Assembly (NCBI RefSeq): GCF_026420845.1
Contig: NZ_JAOWCB010000006.1
Coordinates: 62,001-126,000 of the forward strand
From: Streptomyces sp. PR69
GTDB lineage: Bacteria > Actinomycetota > Actinomycetes > Streptomycetales > Streptomycetaceae
Direction of reading: 5' to 3'
Length of the DNA: 64,000 nucleotides
Shown here: positions 25,680 to 33,958 of the stretch, in pieces
Numbering within the stretch: position 1 is the stretch's first letter
Layout of the letters: every line of letters begins with the position of its first letter
Notes under the pieces: model-generated
What the model saw: the letters and a program-made list of their open reading frames with translations, nothing else
Databases searched by the model: none
Told to the model about the DNA's origin: nothing
Translations under genes and position numbers: made by a program

Positions 25680-25720
25680 GAAGCCAGTCAGCCTTTGTCG
25701 ATCGCCAGGGGGAGACGCTC

Positions 25721-27460
25721 TTGTGCCGGATCTACGGCTGCTTCGGACCCGGTCTCGATGTGACCGCTCTGGACGCCGCTCGGGACGCCCAGCTGTCGGG
25801 CGGCCCGGACCAGCAGCACTGTGCCCGGGGGGAGAACTGGGGTCTGGGGTGCAACCGCCTCTCGATCCAGGACCCGTCCCACGGCCGCCAGCCGTTCACC
25901 AACGCCGACGGCACGGTGTGCGCGGTGTTCAACGGCGAGATCTACAACTTCCGCGCCATCAGGGAGGAACTCGCCCGGCACGGCGTGCACATCGACGGAG
26001 ACTCGGACGGCTCCGTCCTGGTGCCGTACTACGAGCTCCACGGCGACCGGTTCGTGGACCGGCTCGACGGAATGTACGCCATCGCCCTGGTGGACCTGCG
26101 CTTCGGGCGGCGGCTGAAGCTGTGGTGCGACCCTCTCGCCGTCAAGAGCCTGTACTACGCGGCCACCGAGGACGGCATCGTCTTCTCGTCCGAGCTGAGC
26201 GGTCTCACCGCCCTGCTGACGAAGCCCCTCGACGTGGACCCGCTCGCCGTCGACCACTACATGAACTGGCAATGCCTGCCCAACGGTTCGTCCTGGTACA
26301 CCGGGGTGTCGTCCCTGCACCCGGGTGAGCAGCTGATCCATGACGGCAGGACCGTCACCCGGCGGGGACCGCAGGACACCGGTTCGCCGCCGACGGATGA
26401 CGCGTGCACACCGGAGGGCCTCGGCGACCTGCTGACCCGGGAAGTGGCGCGGATGTCCCTTCAGTCCTCGCCGGTGGCCGTCCAGGTCTCGGGCGGGCTC
26501 GACTCCGCCATCCTGGCCACGCTGCTGCGCCGGCGGCGCGCCGATGTGACCGGCTTCCATGTGACCCACGAGGGCAGCCACACCTCGGACGAGGAGAGTT
26601 ACGCGCGCGAGGCCGCGGCGCACGCCGGCATCCCCCTCGAAGTGGTGGAGCTCCGGGAGGCGGAGCTGCCCGAACTGATCCCGGCCATGGTGACGGCGCT
26701 GGGCACCCCGAACGCGACGCCACACGCCCTGAGCGCGTACGTCCTGTTCCGGGAGATCTCGGACAGCTCCTTCCGGGTCTGCTTCGTGGGCGACGGAGCC
26801 GATGAGCAGTTCGGCGGCTACCGCCGCTACAGCACCGCCCTCGCGGCGGACGAGAAAAGCTGGCGGACCCGCTACCTCGACCGGCTGTCGCTGGTCCCGC
26901 AGGCGCAGTACCGGCGGCTCTACACCCCCGAGTACCGCGCTCTGCTCGACTCCGGCGCCAGCAGCCGACAGCGGTCCCTGCGACTGCTGGGCCGGCCGGC
27001 TCCCTCGCGCCTGGAGCAGCTTCTGACCTTCGACCGGCTGCACAAGCTGCCCAGCCTCAATCTGCGCAAACTGGATCACCTCTCCATGGCGCACGCGGTC
27101 GAAGGCCGCGTGCCCTACTGCCAGCCGTCCGTCACCAGCTTCGCGCGACGCACTCCCGACGCGCTGAAGGTCACGGAGTCCCGGCGCAAGCGGATCCTGT
27201 GGGACGCCGGAGCGGGACTGATTCCGCGGGCTGTCCAGACGCGGCAGAAACAGCCCTTCACCTTCCCGGTCGGCGCCTTTATGACACCCGGCGCCAAACT
27301 CTGGGACTTCACCACCGACATTCTGGCCAGACCCCGGCTCTGCAGTTCCGGCTTTCTGAGCCAAGCCGCAGTAAGGCAAATCCTCACAGAACACGCGGAG
27401 GGCCGGGACCACGCCCGGCTGCTGTGGGGCCTGATGATTCTGGAACTCTCCCTTCCGTGA
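25721..27460 (+). CDS. Asparagine-synthetase-like glutamine-dependent amidotransferase
   Basis: The 579-residue protein has both halves of AsnB. The glutaminase half starts at Cys2 after TTG 25721 (MCRIYGCFG; GGGGAGAC upstream) and includes AVFNGEIYNFRAIRE. The synthetase half has the PP-loop VQVSGGLDSAI (S257-S262) and FVGDGADEQFGGYRRY. Cys2 is the required N-terminal nucleophile, which decides the start. In clusters such enzymes make amides, beta-lactams or macrolactams by adenylating a carboxylate. Residues needed for ammonia release and ATP use look intact. Whether it makes Asn or a pathway amide is open, but the operon context favours the latter. Confidence 0.88.
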   Translation: MCRIYGCFGPGLDVTALDAARDAQLSGGPDQQHCARGENWGLGCNRLSIQDPSHGRQPFTNADGTVCAVFNGEIYNFRAIREELARHGVHIDGDSDGSVLVPYYELHGDRFVDRLDGMYAIALVDLRFGRRLKLWCDPLAVKSLYYAATEDGIVFSSELSGLTALLTKPLDVDPLAVDHYMNWQCLPNGSSWYTGVSSLHPGEQLIHDGRTVTRRGPQDTGSPPTDDACTPEGLGDLLTREVARMSLQSSPVAVQVSGGLDSAILATLLRRRRADVTGFHVTHEGSHTSDEESYAREAAAHAGIPLEVVELREAELPELIPAMVTALGTPNATPHALSAYVLFREISDSSFRVCFVGDGADEQFGGYRRYSTALAADEKSWRTRYLDRLSLVPQAQYRRLYTPEYRALLDSGASSRQRSLRLLGRPAPSRLEQLLTFDRLHKLPSLNLRKLDHLSMAHAVEGRVPYCQPSVTSFARRTPDALKVTESRRKRILWDAGAGLIPRAVQTRQKQPFTFPVGAFMTPGAKLWDFTTDILARPRLCSSGFLSQAAVRQILTEHAEGRDHARLLWGLMILELSLP

Positions 27461-27552
27461 ATCCCCCGACTCCCCTGTTCCTCCATGCGATACGGTCCGG
27501 CGTCAGACAGGACCTCCCCCTACCGGACCTCCTTACAGAAAGGCACGCCCTG

Positions 27553-28182
27553 GTGCGCAGCATCCATGTCGTCACTCACCCGGAGGCGGATCACCATGTC
27601 GAGGGCGTGGTCGGCGGGTGGCACGACTCGCGCCTCACGCCCGCCGGCGTGCGCGAGGCGGCCTCCATTGCCCGCGCGCTCCGGACCGAGATCCCCGAAG
27701 ACGCCGAGGTCGAGCTGATCTCCTCGGACCTGCTGCGGACCCAGCGCACGGCCGAAGAAATCGCCGGTCTTTTCGGCGTGGAACCGGTCCTCGACCGCCG
27801 ACTGCGGGAAAAGTCCTACGGAGAGGCGGAGGGAAAGCCCCAGGAGTGGCTGGACAAGCGCTTCGTCCCGCCGCCCGCCACCGGGGACCGGATGGGACAT
27901 GACGAGGGCGTTCTGGGAGCCGAGACCAAGGCGGCGTTCGCCCGGCGCGTCTACGCGGCCATGGACGAAATCCTGCAACACCCCTACGAGCACCAGATCA
28001 TCGTGACCCACGGTTTCGCCCTGACCTTCGTCGTGGCGTCCTGGATCAGAATGCCGATCGACTCTCTCGGCTACGTCAATCTCCAGGCGCCCTCGGGCAG
28101 CATCACCCACCTGCGGGAGGACGACTTCTTCCACAACCGCCAGCTCACCCGCCTCGGCGACACCCGCCACCTGAAAGGCTGA
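27553..28182 (+). CDS. Histidine-phosphatase-superfamily protein
   Basis: The 209-residue protein starts VRSIHVVTHPEADHHVEGVV, followed by the second catalytic region LISSDLLRTQRTAEEIAG, YGEAEGKPQEW and a C-terminal IIVTHGFALTFVV. The usual RHG at the N-terminus is THP here, so the first Arg is missing while the catalytic His stays. This variant may be a known subgroup. GTG 27553 has AAAGG upstream. It is the last gene of the cluster as judged by spacing and by the repeat block that follows. Confidence 0.75.
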   Translation: MRSIHVVTHPEADHHVEGVVGGWHDSRLTPAGVREAASIARALRTEIPEDAEVELISSDLLRTQRTAEEIAGLFGVEPVLDRRLREKSYGEAEGKPQEWLDKRFVPPPATGDRMGHDEGVLGAETKAAFARRVYAAMDEILQHPYEHQIIVTHGFALTFVVASWIRMPIDSLGYVNLQAPSGSITHLREDDFFHNRQLTRLGDTRHLKG

Positions 28183-28203
28183 CGCCACCCGAACCCAGGC
28201 CCG

Positions 28204-28378
28204 GCCAGCGTTTGAGGCAGGCGCAGGAACGCCCGCACCCATCCCCGCCGCCGTTTGAGGCGCAGGAACCCCACCTTCCATCCCCGCCGGCGTTTGAGGA
28301 GCGGGGGCTCGGGGGCAGAGCCCCCGAAACCAAGCCCCGCCGGCGATTGAGGCGCGGGGGCCCGGGGGCAGAGCCCCC
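28204..28378. repeat. Four-copy intergenic repeat with terminator hairpins
   Basis: Four copies of the core GCCGGCGTTTGAGG (with one or two changes) start at 28204, 28247, 28286 and 28339. The last two are followed by hairpins: GGGGGCTC (28303-28310) with GAGCCCCC (28318-28325), and a similar one at about 28357-28378. Such CCCCGCCGGCGTTTGAGG units with GGGGCAGAGCCCC hairpins are widespread between convergent Streptomyces genes. Here they separate the histidine phosphatase from cutC and mark the right edge of the cluster. Confidence 0.75.
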
Positions 28379-28387
28379 AGGTGCGGG

Positions 28388-29086
28388 CTAGGCGTCGAGC
28401 GTGCGGCGCCAGTCCGCGACCGCCGCCGGGGCGACGCCGGACGCCCAGCCGCCCGGGCGCGCCGCACCGCCGATGTGGAAGGCGTCGACGCCCGCGGCGC
28501 GCAGCGCGGGAACATGCTCCAGCCGGAGGCCGCCGCCCACGAGGATCTGGGGCTCGTACCCCGGCTCGCCCCGCCGCGCGGCCTCCGCGAGCAGCGTCGG
28601 AAGCCCCGCGTCGACGCCTTCCGGCGCGCCCGCGGTCAGATAGGTGTCAAGGCCCGGCGCGTCGGCGAGCCGCTTGCGCAGGGCGTCCCGGTCCGCCGCG
28701 TGGTCGATCGCGCGGTGGAAGGTCCACCGGCAGCCCTCGACCGCCGCGGCCAGGCGCTCCACCGCCGCGAGATCCGGCTGGCCGTCGTCCTCCAGGAAGC
28801 CGAGGACGAACTCCTCCGCCCCTTCCGCCCGGAGTTCCTCGGCGGCCAAGACCAGCGCGTCCAGCCCCCGCGGGCCGCCCGCAGCGAAACCGTCGTGCAG
28901 CCGGAGCATCACGCGCAGCGGGATGTCGACGGCCGCGCGGACGCGCGAGAACGTCTCCCGGGTCGGCGTCAGCCCGTCCGCCGCCATGTCGGTGACCAGT
29001 TCCAGCCGGTCCGCCCCTCCCGCCTGCGCGGCGACCGCGTCCTCCGCGTCGAGGGCGATCACCTCCAGGACCGCACGGTTGCTCAT
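28388..29086 (-). CDS. cutC: CutC-family protein
   Basis: The 232-residue TIM-barrel protein begins MSNRAVLEVIALDAEDAVAA and contains GGADRLELVTDMAADGLTP, LRVMLRLHDGFA, FVLGFLEDDGQPD, WTFHRAID, TYLTAGAPEGVDAGLP and ILVGGGLRLEHVPAL, all typical of CutC. The family was linked to copper homeostasis, but its enzymatic role is disputed. ATG 29086 was chosen for GGAGGA upstream. It is divergent from a copper ATPase, and the copper operators between them could also affect it. Confidence 0.9.
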   Translation of the reverse strand: MSNRAVLEVIALDAEDAVAAQAGGADRLELVTDMAADGLTPTRETFSRVRAAVDIPLRVMLRLHDGFAAGGPRGLDALVLAAEELRAEGAEEFVLGFLEDDGQPDLAAVERLAAAVEGCRWTFHRAIDHAADRDALRKRLADAPGLDTYLTAGAPEGVDAGLPTLLAEAARRGEPGYEPQILVGGGLRLEHVPALRAAGVDAFHIGGAARPGGWASGVAPAAVADWRRTLDA

Positions 29087-29180
29087 GGCACCCCATTCCT
29101 CCAGAAGACCCAACAGGTCTAGTCCAATACATCAGCCTAATGCGCCCACGGCCCGGCGGCAGCCACATGACTTGCTTCTC

Positions 29181-29232
29181 ATACCACCCGGGGGTATACC
29201 TGAGACCAGAAGTTCATACCCCCTGGGGGTAC
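29181..29232. promoter_or_regulatory. Two CsoR-type copper operators
   Basis: ATACCACCCGGGGGTATA (29181-29198) and ATACCCCCTGGGGGTAC (29216-29232) are near-palindromes of the consensus TACCCC-N-GGGGTA bound by the copper sensor CsoR. Their centres are about 34 bases apart, roughly three helical turns. They lie 19-70 bases upstream of the copper ATPase start and between it and cutC. No csoR gene is in the window, so the repressor must act in trans. Confidence 0.85.
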
Positions 29233-29250
29233 CAATGCGGGAGGAAGAGC

Positions 29251-31509
29251 ATGTCTCGTACCGAACTCGCCATCGGCGGCATGACCTGCGCCTCCTGCGC
29301 CGCCCGCATAGAGAGGAAGCTGAACCGCATCGACGGCGTGGAGGCGACCGTCAACTACGCCACCGAGAAAGCGCAGGTGCGCTTCCACGACGGCGCGGAC
29401 GTCTCCGTGGACGACCTGATCGCAGCGGTCGAGGCGACCGGATACACGGCCCGGCCGCCCCGCGCCACAGCGGCCGCCGCCGGAGAGACCAGCGAGACCG
29501 GACAGGCCGGACAGACCGGGGAGACCGGGGAGACCGGACAGGCCGGACACGCAGGGGAGACCGCAGAGGCAGACGACCGGCTCGCCGCCCTCCGCCGCCG
29601 GCTGCTCCTCGCCGTCGCGCTCTCCGTCCCCGTGATCGCGCTGGCGATGGTCCCCGCCCTCCAGTTCCCGTACTGGGAATGGGTCTCACTCGTCCTCGCC
29701 ACACCGGTCGTCGGCTACGCGGGCGCGCCCTTCCACCGCGCCGCCTGGACCAACCTCCGCCATCGCGCCGCGACGATGGACACACTGATCTCGCTCGGCA
29801 CCTCGGCCGCGTACGCATGGTCCGTATGGAGCCTGCTGACCGAGGGGCACATCTATCTGGAGGCCGCGGCCGGAGTCACCGCGTTCGTCCTCGCCGGGCG
29901 CTATGCCGAGGCCCGCTCCAAGCGGAAGGCGGGCGCGGCGCTGCGGGCGCTGATGGAGCTCGGGGCCAAGGAAGTCACGGTGCTGCGCGGCAGCGGCAGC
30001 GGGGAACGGCGGGAGCAGACCGTTCCCGCCGCCGAGGTGCGGGTCGGCGACCTCTTCCTGGTACGCCCCGGCGAGAAGGTCGCCACCGACGGCACGGTCG
30101 TCGAGGGGGCGTCCGCGCTCGACGCCTCAATGCTCACCGGCGAGTCCGTCCCCGTGGAGGTCGCGGCCGGCGACCCGGTCACCGGGGCGACCCTCAACGC
30201 CGGAGGCCGGCTCATCGTCCGCGCCACCCGCGTCGGGGCGGACACCCAGCTCGCCCGGATGGCACAGCTCGTCGAGGACGCGCAGAACGGCAAGGCCGCG
30301 GCCCAGCGCCTCGCCGACCGGATCTCCGCCGTCTTCGTCCCCGCCGTGCTGCTGCTCTCGCTCGCCACGCTCACCGGCTGGCTGCTGGCAACCGGCGACG
30401 CCACGGCAGCGTTCACCGCGGCCGTGGCCGTACTGATCATCGCCTGCCCGTGCGCACTGGGCCTGGCCACGCCCACCGCCCTGATGGTCGGCACGGGCCG
30501 CGGCGCGCAGCTCGGCATCCTCATCAAGGGCCCGGAGGTCCTGGAGAACACCCGCAGGGCCGACACGATCGTCCTCGACAAGACCGGCACCGTCACCACC
30601 GGCTCGATGACGCTGCTCGCCGTCCACACGGCCGACGGCGTCGACGAGGACGAAGCCCTGCGGCTGGCGGGCGCTCTGGAGCACGCCTCCGAGCACCCCG
30701 TCGCCCGAGCGATCGCGGCCGCCGCGGCACGGCGCACACGCACGCTGCACGCGGCAGAGGACTTCGCGAACATCCCCGGCCGCGGCGTCCAGGGCGTCGT
30801 CGACGGCCACGCCGTCCTCGCCGGCCGCGAGAGCCTGCTCGCCGACTGGGCGATCCGGCTGCCGGAGGAGCTCGTACGGGCCGCCTCGGCGGCGGAGGCT
30901 GCCGGGAGCACGGCGATCTGCGTGGCCTGGGACGGCGAGGCGCGCGCCGTGCTGGAGGTGGCGGACGCGGTCAAGGACACCAGCGCGGACGCGGTCGCCC
31001 GGCTGCGCGCCCTGGGGCTCCGGCCGATCCTGCTGACCGGCGACAACAAGGCGGTCGCCGAGACCGTCGCAGCCGCTGTCGGCATCGACACGGAGGATGT
31101 GATCGCCGGGGTCCTGCCCGAGGACAAGGCGGCCGTCGTCCGGCGGCTGCAGAGCGAGGGCCGTACGGTCGCGATGGCCGGGGACGGCGTCAACGACGCG
31201 GCGGCGCTGGCGACCGCGGACCTGGGCCTGGCCATGGGCACCGGCACGGACGCGGCGATGGAGGCGGGCGATCTCACCCTCGTCCGCGGCGACCTCCGGG
31301 CCGCCGCCGACGCCATCCGCCTCTCCCGCCGCACCCTGGCCATCATCAAGGGCAACCTCTTCTGGGCCTTCGCCTACAACGTCGCCGCCCTCCCCCTCGC
31401 GGCGGCGGGCCTGCTCACCCCGATGGTCGCGGGCGCGGCGATGGCGTTCTCCTCGGTCTTCGTCGTCGCCAACTCCCTCCGCCTGCGCGGCTTCGCCCCC
31501 ACGGCCTGA
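29251..31509 (+). CDS. copA: Copper-exporting P1B-type ATPase
   Basis: The 752-residue protein has one N-terminal HMA domain with GGMTCASCAARIE (Cys at about 13 and 16), then a GETGQAG-type repeat linker (residues about 75-110), eight membrane helices, TGES phosphatase motif in MLTGESVPVEVA, the copper-specific CPC near residue 399 (IIACPCALGLAT), phosphorylation site DKTGTVTTG from D443, SEHPVARAI and GDGVNDAAAL. GGGAGGAAG precedes ATG 29251. It exports Cu(I) to the outside with ATP and should be copper-induced through CsoR. Confidence 0.95.
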   Translation: MSRTELAIGGMTCASCAARIERKLNRIDGVEATVNYATEKAQVRFHDGADVSVDDLIAAVEATGYTARPPRATAAAAGETSETGQAGQTGETGETGQAGHAGETAEADDRLAALRRRLLLAVALSVPVIALAMVPALQFPYWEWVSLVLATPVVGYAGAPFHRAAWTNLRHRAATMDTLISLGTSAAYAWSVWSLLTEGHIYLEAAAGVTAFVLAGRYAEARSKRKAGAALRALMELGAKEVTVLRGSGSGERREQTVPAAEVRVGDLFLVRPGEKVATDGTVVEGASALDASMLTGESVPVEVAAGDPVTGATLNAGGRLIVRATRVGADTQLARMAQLVEDAQNGKAAAQRLADRISAVFVPAVLLLSLATLTGWLLATGDATAAFTAAVAVLIIACPCALGLATPTALMVGTGRGAQLGILIKGPEVLENTRRADTIVLDKTGTVTTGSMTLLAVHTADGVDEDEALRLAGALEHASEHPVARAIAAAAARRTRTLHAAEDFANIPGRGVQGVVDGHAVLAGRESLLADWAIRLPEELVRAASAAEAAGSTAICVAWDGEARAVLEVADAVKDTSADAVARLRALGLRPILLTGDNKAVAETVAAAVGIDTEDVIAGVLPEDKAAVVRRLQSEGRTVAMAGDGVNDAAALATADLGLAMGTGTDAAMEAGDLTLVRGDLRAAADAIRLSRRTLAIIKGNLFWAFAYNVAALPLAAAGLLTPMVAGAAMAFSSVFVVANSLRLRGFAPTA

Positions 31510-31553
31510 CCGCCCTCGCATGCGACGCCGCCGCTGTCGCTACAGTCGCTCCC

Positions 31554-32249
31554 ATGACCGCCACCGCCGACCCGCGCGGCAACCTCCAGGACCTCCGGCG
31601 CCGCTGGGCGCAGGCTCTCGTCGCCGCGCGCGGCGGGGCGGCGGAGCCCGATCCGACGCCGTACGCGGACAAGCTGCTGGCCCGCTGGGGGGAGCCGCAG
31701 CGCAGGTACCACACGGTCGAGCATCTCGTCGCCGTGCTGGACCGCGTCGACACCCTCGCCGGGCATGCCGAGGACGCCGAACTGGTGCGGCTGGCCGCGT
31801 GGTTCCACGACGCCGTGTACCACCCCGAGCGCTCGGAGAACGAGGAGCGCTCCGCCCGGCTGGCCGAACGCGCCCTGCCGGAGGCGGGGGTGAGCCCGGA
31901 GGCAGCCGCCGAGGTCGCCCGGCTGGTACGGCTCACCGTCACCCACGCCGCCGCCGAGGACGACGCCAACGGCGCGGTGCTGTGCGACGCCGACCTCGCG
32001 GTCCTCGCCTCCGGGCCGGAGGAGTACGCCGCCTACGCCGCCGCCGTACGCGAGGAGTACGGCTTTGTCCCGGACGACGCCTTCCGCGCCGGCCGCGCCG
32101 CCGTGCTGCGGCAGCTGCTCGACCTGCCGCAGCTGTTCCGTACGCCGTACGGCAGAAGCTGCTGGGAACGGCCCGCCCGCGCCAACCTCACCGCCGAGCT
32201 GGCGGAACTCACGAAGTCCGGCGAAGGGAATCCACCCCGGGGGGAATGA
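31554..32249 (+). CDS. HD-domain metal-dependent hydrolase-like protein
   Basis: The 231-residue protein has YHTVEHLVAVLDRVD near residue 50, the HD pair in LAAWFHDAVYHPERSENEE, and the distal acid in LCDADLAVLAS, which fits the HD superfamily of metal-dependent phosphohydrolases. TACAGT at 31541-31546 ends seven bases before ATG 31554 with no ribosome site, so the mRNA is probably leaderless. Substrate unknown; similar small HD proteins are often annotated as predicted metal-dependent HD superfamily phosphohydrolases. Confidence 0.8.
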   Translation: MTATADPRGNLQDLRRRWAQALVAARGGAAEPDPTPYADKLLARWGEPQRRYHTVEHLVAVLDRVDTLAGHAEDAELVRLAAWFHDAVYHPERSENEERSARLAERALPEAGVSPEAAAEVARLVRLTVTHAAAEDDANGAVLCDADLAVLASGPEEYAAYAAAVREEYGFVPDDAFRAGRAAVLRQLLDLPQLFRTPYGRSCWERPARANLTAELAELTKSGEGNPPRGE

Positions 32250-32255
32250 TCGATA

Positions 32256-32275
32256 AGTCAGGTGTGTTCCTGACT
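32256..32275. promoter_or_regulatory. Inverted repeat just upstream of the MFS gene
   Basis: AGTCAGG, six bases, CCTGACT forms a perfect 7-bp inverted repeat ending three bases before ATG 32279. It could be an operator or an RNA hairpin hiding the start region. Inducible, attenuation-like control has been described for actinobacterial chloramphenicol-efflux genes, so an RNA role is possible, but no separate leader peptide with a stop is seen. Confidence 0.45.
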
Positions 32276-32278
32276 GTC

Positions 32279-33553
32279 ATGCCTGACGCCATCATCGACC
32301 CGTCCCAGCCCAAGCAGCCGCAGCAAGACCCGCACCGCCCGCACCGCATGCCTCTCGCCGTCTATGTGCTGGGCCTCTCCGTCTTCGCCCTCGGCACCAG
32401 CGAGTTCATGCTCTCCGGGCTCCTCCCGCCGATCGCCGACGACATGGGCGTCTCGATCCCCCGCGCCGGGCTGCTTATCTCCGCGTTCGCGATCGGCATG
32501 GTCGTCGGCGCCCCGCTCCTGGCCGTCGCCACGCTCCGGCTGCCGCGCCGCACCACGCTCATCACGCTGATCAGCGTCTTCGGCGTCGGCCAGGCGGTGG
32601 GCGCGCTCGCGCCCACATACGAGGTGCTCTTCGCCTCCCGCGTGGTGAGCGCGCTGGCCTGCGCCGGGTTCTGGGCCGTCGGCGCGGCGGTCGCGATCGC
32701 GATGGTGCCCTTCGACGCCCGCGCCCGCGCCATGGCGGTGATGATCGGCGGCCTGTCGATCGCCAATGTCCTCGGTGTGCCCGCCGGGGCGTTCCTGGGC
32801 GAACACCTGGGCTGGCGCGCCGCGTTCTGGGCCGTGGGCGCGGCCTCCGCCGTCGCCCTGGTCGGCGTGGCGACGCTCATCCCCCGTATCCCGCTGCCCG
32901 CGGAGCGGCCCCGGCTCGCCCGCGAGCTGCGGATCTACCGTGACCGCCAGGTCTGGCTCTCGGTCGCGGTGACCGCGCTGGCCGCGGGCGGGGTCTTCTG
33001 CGCCTTCTCCTATCTCGCGCCGCTGCTCACGGATGTCTCCGGCCTGGGCTCCGGCTGGGTGCCGGGGGTTCTCGCGCTGTTCGGCGTCGGCGCGCTGATC
33101 GGCACGGCCATCGGCGGCCGGGTGGCGGACGCGCATCTGTTCGGAGTGCTGCTCAGCGGGACAGCCGCCTCCACGGTGTTCCTCGTCGCCCTGTCCTTCC
33201 TCGCGCACAGCGCCGCCGCGGCCATCGCGCTCGCCTTCCTGCTCGGCGTCTCCGGCTTCTACACGGCCCCCGCCCTCAACGCCCGGATGTTCAATGTCGC
33301 GGGCGCGGCCCCGACGCTCGCGGGCGCGACGACGACCGCCGCGTTCAACCTGGGCAACACGGGAGGTCCGTGGCTCGGCGGCACGGTGATCGACGCGGGC
33401 CTGGGCTTCGCGTCTCCGGCCTGGGCGGGCGCGGCGATGACCGCGGTCGCGATCGTCCTGGCAGCGGTGTCGCTGCGGCTGCACGGCCGGTCGTCACGGG
33501 TGGTGGCGTCCGGGGCCCCGGCGGTCGCCTCGCGTACGCCCGAACAGGTCTGA
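32279..33553 (+). CDS. MFS exporter of the chloramphenicol-resistance (Cml/Cmx) type
   Basis: The 424-residue protein has 12 predicted membrane segments and the family N-terminus LAVYVLGLSVFALGTSEFML, followed by AGLLISAFAIGMVVGAPLLA and FASRVVSALACAGFWAVGAA. These blocks match the Streptomyces chloramphenicol-efflux proteins (CmlR-like) and the wider Bcr/Ara-type drug-H+ antiporters. ATG 32279 is preferred; ATG 32246, which overlaps the preceding stop in ATGA, would add 11 residues. Actual substrate range is unknown. Confidence 0.8.
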   Translation: MPDAIIDPSQPKQPQQDPHRPHRMPLAVYVLGLSVFALGTSEFMLSGLLPPIADDMGVSIPRAGLLISAFAIGMVVGAPLLAVATLRLPRRTTLITLISVFGVGQAVGALAPTYEVLFASRVVSALACAGFWAVGAAVAIAMVPFDARARAMAVMIGGLSIANVLGVPAGAFLGEHLGWRAAFWAVGAASAVALVGVATLIPRIPLPAERPRLARELRIYRDRQVWLSVAVTALAAGGVFCAFSYLAPLLTDVSGLGSGWVPGVLALFGVGALIGTAIGGRVADAHLFGVLLSGTAASTVFLVALSFLAHSAAAAIALAFLLGVSGFYTAPALNARMFNVAGAAPTLAGATTTAAFNLGNTGGPWLGGTVIDAGLGFASPAWAGAAMTAVAIVLAAVSLRLHGRSSRVVASGAPAVASRTPEQV

Positions 33554-33574
33554 CACCCGAACAGGTCTGACGGC

Positions 33575-33668
33575 CCGCCCGGGTACGCGGGTGCCCGGGT
33601 GCGCGGGTGCCCGGGTGCCCGGGTGCGCAGACGCGCGGGTGCCCGGGTGCGCGGTCGGGTCGCGCGGA
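33575..33668. repeat. GC-rich tandem repeat of GGGTGCCC/GGGTGCGC units
   Basis: About 90 bases consist of repeated octamer-like units GGGTGCCC and GGGTGCGC between convergent genes. All frames are open in this low-complexity stretch, which is why spurious reading frames appear. It may fold into hairpins and end transcription from both sides. Confidence 0.6.
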
Positions 33669-33678
33669 GTCACCCCGG

Positions 33679-33951
33679 TCACATCGTTCCCCCGCGGCCC
33701 TTCCGCCTCCGCAGCCCCGCCTTCGTCAGCAGCCGCACCACATCGCGGCTGGACACCTCCACCGCCCCGGCCGCCACCGCGGCCGGGTAGCGGTCCACGG
33801 GCACGTCGTAGTGGTCGCGCTCAAAGGCCCTGGGCGGGCAGCCGATGGACGCGGCGAAGGCGTGCAGCTCCTCGAACGACACATCGCTGATCAGATGGGA
33901 CCACATCCGCCCGTGGCCCGGCCAGGTCGGCGGATCGATATAGACCGTCAC
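33679..33951 (-). CDS. DUF4031 family protein
   Basis: The 90-residue protein begins MTVYIDPPTWPGHGRMWSHL and continues SDVSFEELHAFAASIGCPPR and FERDHYDVPVDRYPAAVAAG, a pattern well conserved in actinobacterial DUF4031 proteins of unknown function. GTG 33951 starts eight bases after the neighbouring gene's stop, so the two genes probably share a transcript. Confidence 0.85.
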   Translation of the reverse strand: MTVYIDPPTWPGHGRMWSHLISDVSFEELHAFAASIGCPPRAFERDHYDVPVDRYPAAVAAGAVEVSSRDVVRLLTKAGLRRRKGRGGTM

Positions 33952-33958
33952 CGGGCGG

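Noticed and set aside
23412-27460. Lasso-peptide cluster suggested by AsnB-like plus HPr-kinase-like genes
   Set aside because: No transglutaminase-like protease, no RRE protein and no precursor with leader and core were found; the AsnB homologue keeps a complete N-terminal glutaminase with Cys2.
33575-33668. Short coding frames across the GGGTGCCC array
   Set aside because: Open only because the repeat lacks stops in any frame; no ribosome site or conserved composition.
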